Assembly: GCF_010998615.1 (NCBI RefSeq)
Contig: NZ_JAAEAH010000032.1
Span: 1 to 64,000 of the forward strand
Reading direction: 5' to 3'
DNA length: 64,000 nt
DNA from: Myxococcus sp. CA023
GTDB lineage: Bacteria > Myxococcota > Myxococcia > Myxococcales > Myxococcaceae
Positions 9,836 through 22,113 of the stretch are shown here, piece after piece. The notes below the pieces were generated by a model, which made no database searches, was not told the DNA's origin, and saw only the letters and a program-made list of their open reading frames with translations. Within the stretch, counting starts at the first letter, position 1. Each line of letters begins with the position of its first letter. Position numbers and translations under genes: made by a program.

Positions 9836-10173
9836 TCGGACGCCCTCCGTCGCTGCTCGCCGAGGATGACGTCGGTGAGGACGCGCAGCGAGGGGATGTA
9901 GACGCGCCGCCCAGCCTCCAGCTCCAGCGTCGCGTCGATGATGGGCTCCGGCTGGAAGTCGGCGATGGCCCACCAGAAGCCGCAGGCGCGCGGCAGGGGC
10001 GCGAAGTAGCGCCCAGCAAGGCCCCAGAGGGAGTCACCCTGGGCGACGAGGTGGACGCACGTGTCCGCGTGCGGCTGGAAGCCGTAGGGCACTCTCTCGG
10101 TGAGGAAGAGGCGGCCAGCCTCGTCCCGAAGGCCGAGAGAGAAGGAGTAGCGACTGCCGGCGTGAGGGGCCAC
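9832..10173 (-). CDS. LysM-like tail protein (gpX-like)
   Basis: A 113-residue protein containing a LysM-like segment (HLVAQGDSLWGLAGRYFAPL), which in gpX-type tail proteins binds the hub or peptidoglycan. It starts at a GTG (10173) sharing one base with the upstream TAG stop. It ends in a 4-base overlap with the gpD gene. The protein lies between the CIS-tube-like protein and gpD. In many contractile injection systems these two units are one polypeptide, so this looks like a split form. Confidence 0.75.
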   Translation of the reverse strand: MAPHAGSRYSFSLGLRDEAGRLFLTERVPYGFQPHADTCVHLVAQGDSLWGLAGRYFAPLPRACGFWWAIADFQPEPIIDATLELEAGRRVYIPSLRVLTDVILGEQRRRASE

Positions 10174-10685
10174 TACGGCACCTCCTGACGGAGCTGCTCG
10201 GAGGTGACGCGGGTGTCGAGAATCTCCTCGAAGGTGACGGTGGCGGTGTAGACGAGGACACGGCCGTCGACGGCGAGCTGGCGGTACTGGAACTCCACGC
10301 TGGCGACGACACACTCCACAGTGAGGACACCGGGCCAGAGGACGAGGACGCGTGGAGGTGCTGTCGCCAGCACACCCTCGGTACCCGCCGGAGGCACAGT
10401 GAGGGCGCGCAAGAAGGCGCGGAACGCCATGATGTTGGACGTGTCGGCCTGCTGCGTGGCGAAGAAGGCGTCCAGGTCGAATTCCACTCCCGCCAGCTGC
10501 CGGTTGGAGGTGCCCTGAAATTGGAGGACCTGGTGAGAGAGGCCCGGCACCACCAGGCGGTTCCAATTCACCTGGAGCTTCTCCACCAACTGCGTGGGGT
10601 TGAAGAGGCACTCCATGGCCTCTCCGGTGAGGACATTCACGAGGAGGCAGCGAGGAGGACGAGCGAGGCCGGCAGCGATGGACAC
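10173..10685 (-). CDS. CIS-tube-like tail protein
   Basis: A 170-residue protein with the pattern [20 protein letters not shown] near its N-terminus, matching the 'contractile injection system tube protein' family, in which the phrase FNPT is conserved. It probably links tape measure, tube and hub. The likely start is GTG at 10685, shortly after the tape measure stop; the Shine-Dalgarno is weak. It is followed with a one-base overlap by the LysM-like gene. Confidence 0.7.
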   Translation of the reverse strand: MSIAAGLARPPRCLLVNVLTGEAMECLFNPTQLVEKLQVNWNRLVVPGLSHQVLQFQGTSNRQLAGVEFDLDAFFATQQADTSNIMAFRAFLRALTVPPAGTEGVLATAPPRVLVLWPGVLTVECVVASVEFQYRQLAVDGRVLVYTATVTFEEILDTRVTSEQLRQEVP

Positions 10686-10701
10686 GTGGGGGGCCTGCCT
10701 T

Positions 10702-13386
10702 TCAGTACGCCGGCATGGGGGAGAAGCTGCGGGAGGCGGCGTCCCTCTCGGCGCGCGCCGTGGCCTGGGCAATCACCTCTCCGTCCACCTGCAGGCTGAC
10801 GAGGACGGGCGCGGCGGGAGTTTCGGCCGGCTGCGAGGAGAGCACCTCGGGCTGGGGCAGCGAGGCCTGGAGGGCCGCCACCGCCGGCATGGACGAGGAC
10901 TCCAGGGGCCACTCTGCCGGCGAGGTGGAGGCCATGGAGGCGACGGGCGCCGGGGCCGCGGCGGGGGAGTCCTCGAGGCCGAAAGCGACGGACAAGTCCC
11001 GGTGGAGGGTAAGCCGGGCCGTCCGCAGCGCCTGCTGGAGGCCGGTGTCCTTGCCGAAGAGGCTCGCCACGGCGTCCACGACACCGAGGATGGCGCCCAC
11101 CAACTCCAGGAGGACGCCGGAGATGGCGTCCACCACGCCGAAGACGATGAGCTTCATGCCCGTCCACGCCTCGGCCCAGTTGCCGGTGAGGGCTCCGCTC
11201 AGCGTCAACACCACGCCCCAGAAGACGTCGACGATGCCCGAGAAGGCCGCCAGGGCCGCGTTGAGGATGCCCCCCACCACGGACACTGCGAGGGAGACGG
11301 CGGACACCAGCACGCCCACGACGGTGGTGATGTTGCCGATGGCAAACCCGATGGCTTGCCCCATGAGCGCCCACCCACTGCTGCCCTGTTGCAAGGCGGA
11401 GTTGGTGCCCAAGAGGCCCGAGAGGGCCCCGCCGAGGACGCGGCCGAGGTGCGCCAGGCTGCCCAGGAGGACGTCGACTCCGGCCTTCATGTAGTGCCAT
11501 TGCCCCGCCAGGCCCTCCACTACCTCCGCTGCGGCCGTCAGGCCCCTGACGACGAAGTCGAAGACGCGGGCGAGGGCGCGTCCCACCGTGGCCCCCGCGT
11601 CGCCGAAGGCGGCGAACTTCGCAGCGGCCGTGGTCGCGTCGTCCCTCTCGGAGAGGAAGCCCAGCGCTTCGCCCACCCGCCCCAGCGTCGCCTGGAAGGC
11701 GTCGAGGGTGGGGCGCGCGGCTTCGAGTCCGGAGGAGAAGCCGTCGGCCAGGCTGGAGAAGAAGCTGTGGACGCGATGTGCCCACAGGTAGAGGTTGATG
11801 AGGAAGTCCTTGAGCCCGGCATTCTCGGCCCGGCCCAACTCCTCCCGCACCGCGCCGGAGAAGCCCCCGTCCTCGAAGAGCTGGACGAGGCCGCGGAAAG
11901 CGAGCGTCACCTGCTCCTGCACACGCCGCGCGAAGTCGCCCAGGCCGCCGAGGTTGTGACGGAAGGCGTAGGCGAGGCCGGCCACGGCGACGCCCAGGAG
12001 GACGACAGCGCCCACGGCCGGAAGCACCGTGGCCAGGAGGCCGCCCAGCGTGAGGCCCAGCACCTTGAGGCCCACCACCATCAGCGCCAGGCCCACCTTC
12101 GCGGAGATGACAGCGCCGACGAGAGTAAGCAGTCCGCCAGCTCCGAGCGCGAAGGCGGCGAAGGCGCGCTTCACCGGGCCGGGCAACGCCTGGAAGACAC
12201 CCAGCACCTGCTGCACTGCGCTGGCGACGAGGGTGACGAGGGGTTTCAGCACCTGGCCGAAGGGCTCTCCGAGGACGATGGCGAGCGTCTCCAGGTTGCC
12301 GGCGAGCAGCGTCTTCTGGCCCTCGAAGGTGTCCAGCATCTGCTTGCGGAACGCCTCGGCCGTGCCGCCCGCATTCTCGAACTCATCGCGCAGGTACTTG
12401 AGGGCCTCGGCGCCGCGGACGACTTCGCCGGTGTCCTTGCGGATGCCGTTGGTGAACTGCGTGAGGATGGCATTCACGCCACCGAGCGCCTCGCGGCCGA
12501 AGGCCTTCAGCAGGAATGCGGAGCGCTGCGCCGCCGTCATGCGTTCGAGGGCTGGCGACAGCTTGTCGAGGATGCCGAGGAAGGAGAGGAAGTTGCCTTT
12601 GGAGTCGGTGACGGCAACGCCCAGACCGCGCAGGTGCTCTTGCACCTGCGGGTCCGCCATGCGCTCCATAGCCACGGCGACGGCGGTGGACGCGCGCTCC
12701 ACGCCAGGGACGACGTTCTTCACGAGGCCGAGGGCGATGAGTGTCTCGGGCAGGGACTGGTTGAGGGCCTGCGCACCACGCGCGGCGGTGCCGAGGGCCA
12801 GGGGCAACTCATTCGCGCTGAGGGCGAAGACGTTGACGGCCTGGAGCATCTGGTCGACGGAGATGGCGGCCTTGTCGGTGGAGATGCCGAAGGCCTTCAT
12901 GGCCTGGGAGGCGAGGCCCGCCGCCCCCTGGGGTGTCAGCTCTCCCAGCGAGCCACCGGCCAAATCCAACACCGGCAGCAGCAGCTTCATGGCCTCCGCG
13001 GCGGTGAAGCCGGCCTGAGTGAGCTCGCGCAGGCCCAGCACGGACTCGGTGGGCGTGAATTGCGTGGCGAGGCTGGCCTTGACGGCAGCGTCACGCAGCT
13101 CCCCGAGCACCTCGGCCGAGGCGCCGGAGATGGCGGCCACGCCCGCCAGGGCTTGTTCGAACTCGCCGGCGGTGTTTGCCAGAGAGAGGGATGCACCCAG
13201 GGTGACGGCGCCGGCCGTGAAGAGGGCCATGGCGACGCCGAGCCGCTGGACGGCGGTTTCAATGCGCGCGGTGCCCAACCCCACGCGCCTGTCCAGGCTC
13301 ATGAAGTTGCGCTCCACTCCCTGGAAGGTGCCAGAGGCCAAGTCCCGCGCCGTGAAGACGAAGCCCAGGCCGAGGTTGTTGAGCAC
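10702..13386 (-). CDS. Tail tape measure protein, TP901 type
   Basis: An 894-residue protein that sets tail length and travels down the tube. The N-terminal 300 residues match the TP901 tape-measure core ([60 protein letters not shown]). Several hydrophobic Gly/Ala/Val-rich helices follow around 400-480 and 650-760. The C-terminal 80 residues are Pro/Ala-rich. It follows the frameshifted chaperone gene by three bases, the standard order in tailed phages. It is the longest late gene. Confidence 0.9.
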   Translation of the reverse strand: MLNNLGLGFVFTARDLASGTFQGVERNFMSLDRRVGLGTARIETAVQRLGVAMALFTAGAVTLGASLSLANTAGEFEQALAGVAAISGASAEVLGELRDAAVKASLATQFTPTESVLGLRELTQAGFTAAEAMKLLLPVLDLAGGSLGELTPQGAAGLASQAMKAFGISTDKAAISVDQMLQAVNVFALSANELPLALGTAARGAQALNQSLPETLIALGLVKNVVPGVERASTAVAVAMERMADPQVQEHLRGLGVAVTDSKGNFLSFLGILDKLSPALERMTAAQRSAFLLKAFGREALGGVNAILTQFTNGIRKDTGEVVRGAEALKYLRDEFENAGGTAEAFRKQMLDTFEGQKTLLAGNLETLAIVLGEPFGQVLKPLVTLVASAVQQVLGVFQALPGPVKRAFAAFALGAGGLLTLVGAVISAKVGLALMVVGLKVLGLTLGGLLATVLPAVGAVVLLGVAVAGLAYAFRHNLGGLGDFARRVQEQVTLAFRGLVQLFEDGGFSGAVREELGRAENAGLKDFLINLYLWAHRVHSFFSSLADGFSSGLEAARPTLDAFQATLGRVGEALGFLSERDDATTAAAKFAAFGDAGATVGRALARVFDFVVRGLTAAAEVVEGLAGQWHYMKAGVDVLLGSLAHLGRVLGGALSGLLGTNSALQQGSSGWALMGQAIGFAIGNITTVVGVLVSAVSLAVSVVGGILNAALAAFSGIVDVFWGVVLTLSGALTGNWAEAWTGMKLIVFGVVDAISGVLLELVGAILGVVDAVASLFGKDTGLQQALRTARLTLHRDLSVAFGLEDSPAAAPAPVASMASTSPAEWPLESSSMPAVAALQASLPQPEVLSSQPAETPAAPVLVSLQVDGEVIAQATARAERDAASRSFSPMPAY

Positions 13387-13389
13387 GCG

Positions 13390-13635
13390 CTACCTCCGCT
13401 TCGCGGACTTCTCCAAGGCCTTCGCCTCGCGACTGCGTTGCTGGCCGATGCGCTCGAGGAGCCAGTCCCTGTCCGAGGTGGGCAGCTCCAAGGCGTCACC
13501 GAGAGGAACTGCGAGGCCGCTGCCTCCGTGCTGGTGCCAGCACAGGTTGAAGAGGCCCTCTCGCCACGTCTCCAGCGTCACACCGGGGAAGAGGTGGAGC
13601 GGTCCCGTCGCCTCGTCGTCCGCTGCGTCCCCGGG
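13390..13635 (-). CDS. Tail assembly chaperone extension (T part, made by -1 frameshift)
   Basis: About 80 residues (from [20 protein letters not shown] to LEKSAKRR) in the -1 frame of the chaperone gene. There is no separate start with a ribosome binding site, and its upstream end overlaps the 3' end of the G part. A slip at 13629-13635 would fuse it to residue 241 of the G part, giving a protein of about 320 residues. The gene ends three bases before the tape measure start, exactly where G/GT-type fusions are encoded in tailed phages. Confidence 0.7.
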   Translation of the reverse strand, partial: PGDAADDEATGPLHLFPGVTLETWREGLFNLCWHQHGGSGLAVPLGDALELPTSDRDWLLERIGQQRSREAKALEKSAKRR

Positions 13636-14351
13636 AGGAAGAAGCCCCGGTCGAAAGGGAGCTCCACCTCCTGGCGCATGAAGCACTCGGGGCACTCGAC
13701 TTCGAGGGTGGTGTCCACCCCGCAGTCGACGCGGTCGAACTCGTCGACGAGGAAGTCGGCGTCGCGCAGCGTGAGGTCCTCGAGGAAGCGGCGCTTGTCG
13801 CGCGCATCCACTCCGTCGACGTCCAGTACCCGGTAGGCGAGGACGGAGGACAGCAGCTTCTCGGGGGCCGCGCGCTGGAGCTGCGGCAGGCGCCGCTCGT
13901 CCTCACCCGTCAGCAGCTTGAAGCGCACGCGCGTGCCGGCGTCCGGCAGCGTCGTCTCGAAGCGGTTGCCGGCCATGAAGGCCGCGCGACTGGTGTCTGA
14001 GAGGGCGCGCACCGGCAATTGCGTCAGGTCCAGCTCCCAGTCGATGCGGGAGCGGCAGGCGGCACTCTGACAGGGGACGGCGAAGGCGTACTCGGGCCCG
14101 TACGTGAGGACGCGCACCTGGAGGAGCGCGTAGAAGCGGTCCCCCTGAAGCACCTGGCCCCAATCCACCTTCCCGTCGGCGAAGGTGTAGGGGCCTGCCT
14201 CCAGTATCTCCTCCCAGCACGCGGAGAGCAGCTCATCCACCTGGCTGCCGCTCTTCGCCAGCTTCCTATCCGCGAGGACGCGCTCCTCCCGCACTCGCAT
14301 GCCGCGAATGCGGCCCGTCAGCCCCGAGGGGCACGAAACAATGTCCGCCAT
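13578..14351 (-). CDS. Tail assembly chaperone (G part), zinc-ribbon containing
   Basis: A 257-residue protein starting [20 protein letters not shown]. It has two Cys pairs that could form a zinc ribbon (CQSAACRS near 95 and CPECFMRQ near 225) and ends near [12 protein letters not shown]. This architecture resembles the T4 gp51-like baseplate/tail assembly chaperones of myoviruses. The zero-frame stop comes about 16 residues after a -1 slip site. The gene stands directly behind a class B promoter-like element, and its Shine-Dalgarno lies in a perfect 8-base-pair hairpin with loop CGGA (14352-14371). This suggests control at the start of translation. Confidence 0.75.
   Translation of the reverse strand: MADIVSCPSGLTGRIRGMRVREERVLADRKLAKSGSQVDELLSACWEEILEAGPYTFADGKVDWGQVLQGDRFYALLQVRVLTYGPEYAFAVPCQSAACRSRIDWELDLTQLPVRALSDTSRAAFMAGNRFETTLPDAGTRVRFKLLTGEDERRLPQLQRAAPEKLLSSVLAYRVLDVDGVDARDKRRFLEDLTLRDADFLVDEFDRVDCGVDTTLEVECPECFMRQEVELPFDRGFFLPGTQRTTRRRDRSTSSPV
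13629..13635 (-). other. Programmed -1 frameshift site, C CCG GGG
   Basis: Read leftward, the zero frame is CTC CCG GGG ACG. The heptamer C-CCG-GGG fits the X-XXY-YYZ rule exactly, so both tRNAs can re-pair after a -1 slip. The new frame runs open to 13390. Position immediately upstream of the tape measure gene matches the known G/GT frameshift of tailed phages. Confidence 0.7.
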
Positions 14352-14369
14352 GTCCTTCCTCCGGGAAGG

Positions 14370-14401
14370 ACAAAGGCCTCGGGCGGCAAATCGGGGACAT
14401 C
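14370..14401 (-). promoter_or_regulatory. Late promoter-like element, class B
   Basis: Read leftward: GATGTCCCC, 16 bases, CCTTTGT. It lies 18 bases before the chaperone start and just downstream of the NimR/NimT-like cargo. A strong hairpin (GTCCTTCC/GGAAGGAC) containing the Shine-Dalgarno follows at once. One of six copies with an identical 16-base gap. Confidence 0.6.
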
Positions 14402-14628
14402 GACAGGTGCAGCACCCAACCTGCGTGGGGGACTCATGAGCGCGTTGGTGTGGTCAGGGCTGTTTCAGCGCTGCTGGCCCGGGCATGGAGAAGGACCAAC
14501 CCCAGCAGGGAGTTGCGTGTACCTGGTCGCGGAACGCACCATCTTTCAGCTCAGCTCTCAAGAAGACGGTCCATTCCTCGGACGACTCCTTTGAACTCCC
14601 CATCTTGGCGTCGAACACGATTCGCAGA

Positions 14629-15807
14629 CTATGCTCCCTGCTGCCTTGGGCTGTCGATGTGGCGCGAGCGGCCGGCCAAGCCACCCATGACGGCCGCAAG
14701 GAGCGCCAAGGCCGTGCACAGCCCAAGGGAAACGCTCCACCCGCCGAGAAAGTCGTGGAGTGCCCCAATCGCCATGGGGCCCACAGCCGCCATTAGATAC
14801 CCAATGCACTGGGCCATTCCTGACAACGCGGCGGCCTGTTGCGCGTTCTCGGTTCGAAGGCCGAAAAACGTTAAGCCTAGAATGATACCCGCGCCCGTCC
14901 CGATGCCGAACAGGACTGCCCAGGTGGGCGCATATTGCGGCACCGTCAAGAGACCCAGTAGTGCAATGGCGGAGAAGATTGCCGCCACGGCGGCGGGGAG
15001 AGATTGGTCACGCATTCGTCGTAGGAGCGGTGCGAGCGCCAACCCTGGGATTGCAGTCGCCAGTTGCATCAGGCCATGCAGAGAGCCCGCCTTGGCAGGT
15101 GAGAGGCCTGCGTCGGTCAGAATCGCAGGCAGCCAGCTGATGGCCACATAGTAGATTGTGGAGTTGAGCCCGAGAAAAAGTGTGACCTGCCAAGCCAGCG
15201 GGGAGCGCCAAAGTCTGACGCCGTGCAGCGGCGCAGCAGTGTCGCGGGCCGGCGCCGTCCGCGCGCTGAGCTGAGAGAGCCAGACGGTGAGCGCCATCAA
15301 TGGGAGGATGAGGAATGACCCAAGCGCGGGGCGCCAGCCCCAGGCGCTCGCGAGGGGGACGGCTGCAGCCGAGCCTAGCGCTGCGGCTGCCCCCATGGAC
15401 AACGAGTAAGCGCCGGTTATAGCGGCGACGTTGTGCGAGAAGTCGCGTTTGACGAGGCTCGGAAGTAGGACGTTGCCGACCGCAATACCCATGCCGACAA
15501 TCCAGGTTCCAATGTACAGGAACCATGAGGCACCAGCCGACCGCAACATGATTCCCAGTGCAATCGTCATTAACGCGCCCAGCAGAACTCGCTCCAGGCC
15601 ATACTTACGGGCGAGCGGCGCGCTGGCAGGCGACATGGCAGCGAATGCTAGGAGTGGCAGTGTGGTCAACGCTCCAGCAGTTGTCGTGCTCAAGCCGAAG
15701 TCCACCTGGATTGAGCCGAGTAGTGGTGGCACCCCAGTGATAGGTGCGCGCAAGTTGGCCGCTATGAGCAGTACACCAACAACGAGGAGTAGTCGTGAAT
15801 TCGTCAT
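14629..15807 (-). CDS. MFS transporter, CynX/NimT-like (cargo)
   Basis: A 392-residue membrane protein with about 12 hydrophobic segments, starting MTNSRLLLVVGVLLIAANLR at 15807. The segment NLRAPITGVPPLLGSIQ.DFGLSTTTAGALTTLPLLAF is typical of the CynX/NimT branch of the major facilitator superfamily (cyanate and 2-nitroimidazole exporters). It is divergent from an AraC-type regulator at 16100, the same arrangement as nimR-nimT in E. coli. The pair lies between the tail tube and tail chaperone genes and is unrelated to phage assembly, so it is cargo, probably drug or metabolite export serving the lysogen. The substrate is unknown. Confidence 0.8.
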   Translation of the reverse strand: MTNSRLLLVVGVLLIAANLRAPITGVPPLLGSIQVDFGLSTTTAGALTTLPLLAFAAMSPASAPLARKYGLERVLLGALMTIALGIMLRSAGASWFLYIGTWIVGMGIAVGNVLLPSLVKRDFSHNVAAITGAYSLSMGAAAALGSAAAVPLASAWGWRPALGSFLILPLMALTVWLSQLSARTAPARDTAAPLHGVRLWRSPLAWQVTLFLGLNSTIYYVAISWLPAILTDAGLSPAKAGSLHGLMQLATAIPGLALAPLLRRMRDQSLPAAVAAIFSAIALLGLLTVPQYAPTWAVLFGIGTGAGIILGLTFFGLRTENAQQAAALSGMAQCIGYLMAAVGPMAIGALHDFLGGWSVSLGLCTALALLAAVMGGLAGRSRHIDSPRQQGA

Positions 15808-16099
15808 GCGAGAGGGCTCTGTTTGCTGAGGAGTCAGGGGTGTTACTCGTCCTCTGGCCGGAAGTAGATTGGCGGGCAGGTCGTGCGTGCTCCTCAAGTG
15901 AGAAGACGCATAGGCGGAATCGTGGGCCGAAGCAGGCAGGGCGGGGCTTGCTGTACTGACACAAACGAAGTGCCAGGTCGGCGATACAGGTGCGGTCGAG
16001 CACGCTGCGCTCTTCTGCTTTGGGGCTAAGGATGCTCTACGGGTTGAGACTTTAAGCCCGGTGGATTAGAGTGATATAGCGCTAAACTGCCATTCGATA

Positions 16100-16972
16100 A
16101 TGCCGGACTGCCAGTTCATGAAGATGTCCCACCTCCAGTCATCTCCGCGATACCTGAAAACCCCTCCGTTCACCGGCGGGTCCTTGCCGGAACCTGTGTT
16201 TTTCAGAATAGAGCGAATGCCGTCTCACGGGGCATATCCAGTGCATATTCACCGTTGGGGGGAGTTCTTGTACTCCTTTAGCGGTGTCACCGAAGTTACC
16301 GCTGGCATTCAGCACTTCATTGCTCCGCCGCACCTTGGCCTCTGGATTCCGGCCGACACGGAGCATGCGGGCTTCAATGAAGACGAGGCGGTGCACTGCT
16401 CTGTCTATGTTAGTCGCGACCTTTGTGGACAGATGCCTAAGATGCTCTGCGCCGTAATCGTTTCGCCACTGGTCCGTACCATCATTGAGCGGCTGCGAGA
16501 TTGGGTGCCATCTGAAGCAGAGACTCCGATGAGGTCGCGACTGCTGCATGTGCTCGTCGATCAACTTTCCACCTGCGCGACGACGGGGAGCTACGTTCCT
16601 CGCACTGAGGATGAAGAACTCGAAGTCGTGCTGACTGCCCTCAAGAAGAACCCAGCTGATAATCGTACGCTAGGTGAGCTTGCGCGAGCGTTTCACATGA
16701 GCGAGCGGACGCTGGTTCGACGTTGTGAACGTGAGTTGGGAATGTCGCTCACGGAGTGGCGACAGCGACTCCGACTCGTAAATGCATTGCCCTTGCTTCG
16801 AGCGGGCCGCAGTGTCGAGTCGGTCGCATTGGATTTAGGCTACGCGACTTCATCAGCGTTCATCGCGATGTTCCGTCGTTTGATGGGAACAAGCCCTCGG
16901 CAGTTCGTCACAAGTTTTCCGGCCGCCCACGACGCATTGGTTACTGCGCCAGCTCGAAGAAGTCGTATGTGA
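16100..16972 (+). CDS. AraC-family regulator (cargo), NimR-like
   Basis: A 290-residue regulator. Residues 30-130 form a cupin-like sensor ([20 protein letters not shown]). Residues 170-280 hold the two AraC HTH units ([20 protein letters not shown] and [21 protein letters not shown]) and end with the GTSPRQF signature. It is divergent from the MFS gene, so the 15808-16099 gap must hold both promoters; self- and cross-regulation is likely. The last ten or so codons overlap, antisense, the 3' end of the phage tube gene (16941-16972). The native C-terminus was therefore probably replaced when the cassette inserted. Starts at codon 1, 7 or 9 are all possible. Confidence 0.8.
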   Translation: MPDCQFMKMSHLQSSPRYLKTPPFTGGSLPEPVFFRIERMPSHGAYPVHIHRWGEFLYSFSGVTEVTAGIQHFIAPPHLGLWIPADTEHAGFNEDEAVHCSVYVSRDLCGQMPKMLCAVIVSPLVRTIIERLRDWVPSEAETPMRSRLLHVLVDQLSTCATTGSYVPRTEDEELEVVLTALKKNPADNRTLGELARAFHMSERTLVRRCERELGMSLTEWRQRLRLVNALPLLRAGRSVESVALDLGYATSSAFIAMFRRLMGTSPRQFVTSFPAAHDALVTAPARRSRM

Positions 16973-17402
16973 GGGTGACGGACTCGATGACGTTCTCGTC
17001 ACTCTCGTTGTCCCACTCGCCCGCGACGAACTTCACCGGCCAGGCGCGGGAGAGGCTCCACCGGCGCAGCGTGGTGCCGTCCCTATCTTGCTGGACGATG
17101 TCGAGGTTGCGCTTGTAGAGGCTGTCCGGCAAGCCCAGGCCGCTGGCGGTGTGGACGACGTCCTGGAACCAGTCGAAGAGCTCATGGTCCTGCGTGGCTC
17201 CTCTCTCCAACGTGACGTCGGAGAAAGTGAGGCGCCCCGGACTCTTGTTCGGAATCAAGGAGCCGCCTTCGAAGTACTGGACGTTGGCGACCTCGACGGA
17301 CAGCTCGGAGCACTTCTGGAAACCAGAGTGCCCGAGGCCGTCCACCTCACAGAGGAACTTGAAGCGCTTATGGAAGCTGCGCGGCTGTCCAATGATGGCC
17401 AT
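16941..17402 (-). CDS. Tail tube protein, gp19-like
   Basis: A 153-residue tail tube protein of the T4 gp19/PVC tube family. Typical text: [20 protein letters not shown], then [34 protein letters not shown], and the C-terminal [13 protein letters not shown]. These tubes stack inside the sheath. The start is the ATG at 17402, 10 bases after the sheath stop. The 3' end overlaps the AraC cargo gene by 32 bases on the other strand. Confidence 0.9.
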   Translation of the reverse strand: MAIIGQPRSFHKRFKFLCEVDGLGHSGFQKCSELSVEVANVQYFEGGSLIPNKSPGRLTFSDVTLERGATQDHELFDWFQDVVHTASGLGLPDSLYKRNLDIVQQDRDGTTLRRWSLSRAWPVKFVAGEWDNESDENVIESVTLTYDFFELAQ

Positions 17403-17413
17403 GGCCAGTCTCC

Positions 17414-19627
<2,214 letters not shown>

Positions 19628-19631
<4 letters not shown>

Positions 19632-19960
19632 GAGGCGCCTCGCTTCTTCCGGGACACGCGCGCGGACGCTTCCGACGCGGGGAGGAGGGATGGAGAGGAC
19701 GGCGGGGCGGAGGGGGCTTGCCGCTTCAGCGCGAGCTCGCCCCGGCGAATGGCAGCCGCCACAGCGGGCACAGAGAGAGCGGCCTCGTGGACGTCCTCCA
19801 GCGTCACGCCCGTGGCCAGGGTGAGGGAGGAGGGCAGGCGCCGGCCGCCACGGCCCGGCTGCACGCCGCAGGCGCACGCGCCGCGCGCCACGCAGTACGA
19901 CTCATGGGGCAGGAGGAAGGTGACGAGCCTGCCCAGGGCATTGGTGAGGGTGACGCTCAT
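19628..19960 (-). CDS. Hypothetical small tail protein
   Basis: A 110-residue protein ([20 protein letters not shown]) between the tail terminator and sheath genes. A short Cys cluster (CVARGACACG, residues 24-33) could bind a metal. The last 30 residues are basic and Pro/Ser-rich. GGAGG lies 6 bases before the ATG and the stop overlaps the sheath start as ATGA. Position suggests a head-tail joining or sheath-initiator role; the family is not recognised. Confidence 0.6.
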
Positions 19961-20859
19961 GAGGTGCCTCCGGAGAGAGAGTCCGTTTCGAGGTGAGTGC
20001 CGGCGACGGCCTTGCCGATGTCGAGGGGCAGGCCCTCGTCCACGTCGAAGCCGCGCACGAGAAGCCCCCAGGTGAAGGCGCGAACGTCGTCGCGGCTGCC
20101 GAGCTGCGTGCGTACCTCGCCGTCCGCGTCCATTTCCCAGCGCACGGTGCCGCGCGAGGCGTCCTCGGCGTCCCGGGCCATGGACAGCCAGCGGTTGCGG
20201 TTGAGGAAGGTGGCCACGGCGGCCATGAGGTTGAAGAGCTCGGCGGTGCGCTCGGAGGCCACCGTGAGGGTGAAGGCCAAATCCACCGTGTACGCGGGGC
20301 GCCTGCGCACCAACTCCGTGCCAGAGGGGCCCTGCACGACGTCCTCGTGCAACACGTTGGTGGAGTAGCGACGACTCTCGCGCAGCGTGGGGCCTGACAG
20401 CACCACCGAGGGCAGCGAGGCCATGGCGATGACGTTGAGGCCGTCTGCCACCGTGTCGTCGTAGTCGACGGAGACGCTGGCGCTGACGTTGGCCACCACC
20501 TGGCGCTTCAGCTCGCGCAGCAAGGTGCGCACGAGGCGGGTGAGGTGCGCCTCACGAGCGACGCGCGGGCGCAGGTAGCGGTACGCGCCCGGAAGGAGCG
20601 CGGCCTCACCTGGAATGGGGCGCCCGTCCGCGGAGAGGTTGAGCAGTTCCACGTCGACGGTGCCCACCTCATGGGCCGGTGTCCGCATGTCCGCGAAGTG
20701 GGTGCCTGCCTCTTCACGGACGGAGAGCACCTCCGCGCGCAGTCCGCCCAAGCGCACGGCCACTCGCGCAGCGAAGCCAGTGCCCGCGAGGCGGAGGATG
20801 TCTCCACCGCTGGTGGGCCCCGAGGAAGGCGTCACGGAGGTGAGGGTGGGCACGGCCAT
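19957..20859 (-). CDS. Tail terminator-like protein with N-terminal IPT/TIG domain
   Basis: A 300-residue protein. Residues 3-95 form an IPT/TIG immunoglobulin-like domain ([20 protein letters not shown], the classic SGP.SGG signature). Residues 100-300 resemble tail terminator/joining proteins that cap the tube and meet the head (helical [20 protein letters not shown], then strands). The TIG part is unusual on such a protein and may decorate the neck. Overlaps by one base with the upstream gene and by 4 with the downstream gene, so translation is probably coupled. Confidence 0.6.
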   Translation of the reverse strand: MAVPTLTSVTPSSGPTSGGDILRLAGTGFAARVAVRLGGLRAEVLSVREEAGTHFADMRTPAHEVGTVDVELLNLSADGRPIPGEAALLPGAYRYLRPRVAREAHLTRLVRTLLRELKRQVVANVSASVSVDYDDTVADGLNVIAMASLPSVVLSGPTLRESRRYSTNVLHEDVVQGPSGTELVRRRPAYTVDLAFTLTVASERTAELFNLMAAVATFLNRNRWLSMARDAEDASRGTVRWEMDADGEVRTQLGSRDDVRAFTWGLLVRGFDVDEGLPLDIGKAVAGTHLETDSLSGGTS

Positions 20860-21464
20860 TACCCCGGCCCTCCGAGGCCCAGCTCCTTCGCCACGCGCGC
20901 GAGGAAGCGGCGACTGGCGCCCTGACGAAACCGCGCGAAGGCGGGCCGCAGGAAGGGCCGCGCGGGCGTCTGCGTCACAATGACGCCGCGCCCGCCGCCG
21001 CCATTGCGCGACTGGCCGGCCAGGCCGGCCTGGCGCAGCAGCGCGAAGAGGTAGCGCCGCATCTTCGGCGTCATGGGGATGACGACGGGCGGACCTCCGT
21101 ACTCCTGCAGCTGTGCCACGTCGACGAGGGACTCGCCGTCCGGACTCTTCGCGGTGCGCGAGACGCCAATGAAGGCCTCGTCGCCCTCGACGACGACGGA
21201 GATGGAGTTGCGCAGCGCGCCCGAGACGAGGAGGGCCTTCGTCCCGCTGAAGCCCGCGAGCTGGCGTGCCGCCAGCGTGAGGGGCGAGGGCGGGCGGAGT
21301 TGCTCTCCACCCGGCGCCTGCTGGGTGAGGCCCTGCACCACCTCCTTGCGCAGGGCGTGCGCTTCCTGACGCAGGGCCGCCTGCATCGCCCCTTCAAGGC
21401 GCGACGAGCCCGTCGCTAGCAGTTGGCGGGCCCGTGCCCAGTCGCCGGTGCGCGAGACGGCCAT
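20859..21464 (-). CDS. Tail completion/virion morphogenesis protein, gp10-like
   Basis: A 201-residue protein resembling HK97-gp10/Mu-type tail completion proteins: N-terminal helices ([20 protein letters not shown]), then [20 protein letters not shown] and [20 protein letters not shown], and a [10 protein letters not shown] end typical of this family. It helps complete the head-tail joint. The start is the ATG at 21464 after the metalloprotease stop; the stop shares a base with the next start. Confidence 0.7.
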   Translation of the reverse strand: MAVSRTGDWARARQLLATGSSRLEGAMQAALRQEAHALRKEVVQGLTQQAPGGEQLRPPSPLTLAARQLAGFSGTKALLVSGALRNSISVVVEGDEAFIGVSRTAKSPDGESLVDVAQLQEYGGPPVVIPMTPKMRRYLFALLRQAGLAGQSRNGGGGRGVIVTQTPARPFLRPAFARFRQGASRRFLARVAKELGLGGPG

Positions 21465-21471
21465 GGGAGTC

Positions 21472-22113
21472 TCAGCCCTTCTTCGCCCGCAGGTGGGGGA
21501 CGTGCGAGTTGAGCCACTCGAGGGCCACGTGGGTGGCCTCACTCACCACCGCGCTGTGGCGGACGGACACCGAGGTGAGCGCCAGGGTGTGCGCGGCGAC
21601 TTCCACGTCCTCCGGCCGGCAGCCGTAGTGCTTGAGGCCCTCGGCGATGGGCCGCACAGCGGGCATGGTGCCGTAGCGCCAGTAGTGCAGCTCCAGGTTG
21701 CAGGTGTAGGCCTCGGCCTCGTAGCGGGCGCGCGCGGCGGAGCTGGTGAGGTAGGCCAGCTCGTAGCTGGGGCCCTCCTCGTCGTGCTGGACGACGTGCT
21801 GGTGCTCGTGGACGCACACCACCACCTGGGCCCACAAGTCCCAGCCCCCCTTCGGCACGCCCACCTCGAAGGGCAGGTAGAGGGTGCGGCCCACGGTGGT
21901 GGCGTACTTCTCCAGGAAGCGCTGCCTGTCGAGGACCCCCATGCGCTGCAGCGCTTCGGCCGCCAACTGCATTTCGAGGGAGTCGGCCTTGTTGGCCGTC
22001 TTGGTGCGCAGGCGCGACTGCATGTGCTGGTAGAAGGCCCACACCTCCGCGGGCTGGATGTCGCGCTGGAAGAGGCCGCCCACGCCAGGCAGGGACTGGA
22101 GGTAGCCCTTCAC
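21472..22113 (-). CDS. Putative zinc metalloprotease (HExxH)
   Basis: A 213-residue protein with the zinc motif HEHQH (in [20 protein letters not shown], about residues 108-125) followed about 20 residues later by an acidic run (YEAEAY) that could give the third ligand, as in gluzincins. No signal peptide is visible. It lies between the tail-completion gene and a Cys-rich exported protein, so it may process a virion protein or act on the cell wall or envelope during entry or lysis. No endolysin was recognised elsewhere, which makes this pair worth attention. Overlaps the upstream stop by 4 bases. Confidence 0.6.
   Translation of the reverse strand: MKGYLQSLPGVGGLFQRDIQPAEVWAFYQHMQSRLRTKTANKADSLEMQLAAEALQRMGVLDRQRFLEKYATTVGRTLYLPFEVGVPKGGWDLWAQVVVCVHEHQHVVQHDEEGPSYELAYLTSSAARARYEAEAYTCNLELHYWRYGTMPAVRPIAEGLKHYGCRPEDVEVAAHTLALTSVSVRHSAVVSEATHVALEWLNSHVPHLRAKKG

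Noticed and set aside
10594-13836. A 1080-codon plus-strand frame opposite the tape measure gene
   Set aside because: Arg/Gly/His/Glu-rich antisense frame typical of high-GC DNA; the minus strand encodes a clear tape measure protein.
14437-14594. 52-codon plus-strand frame after the class B element at 14370
   Set aside because: Plausible start but no recognisable protein; antisense transcription unit unclear.
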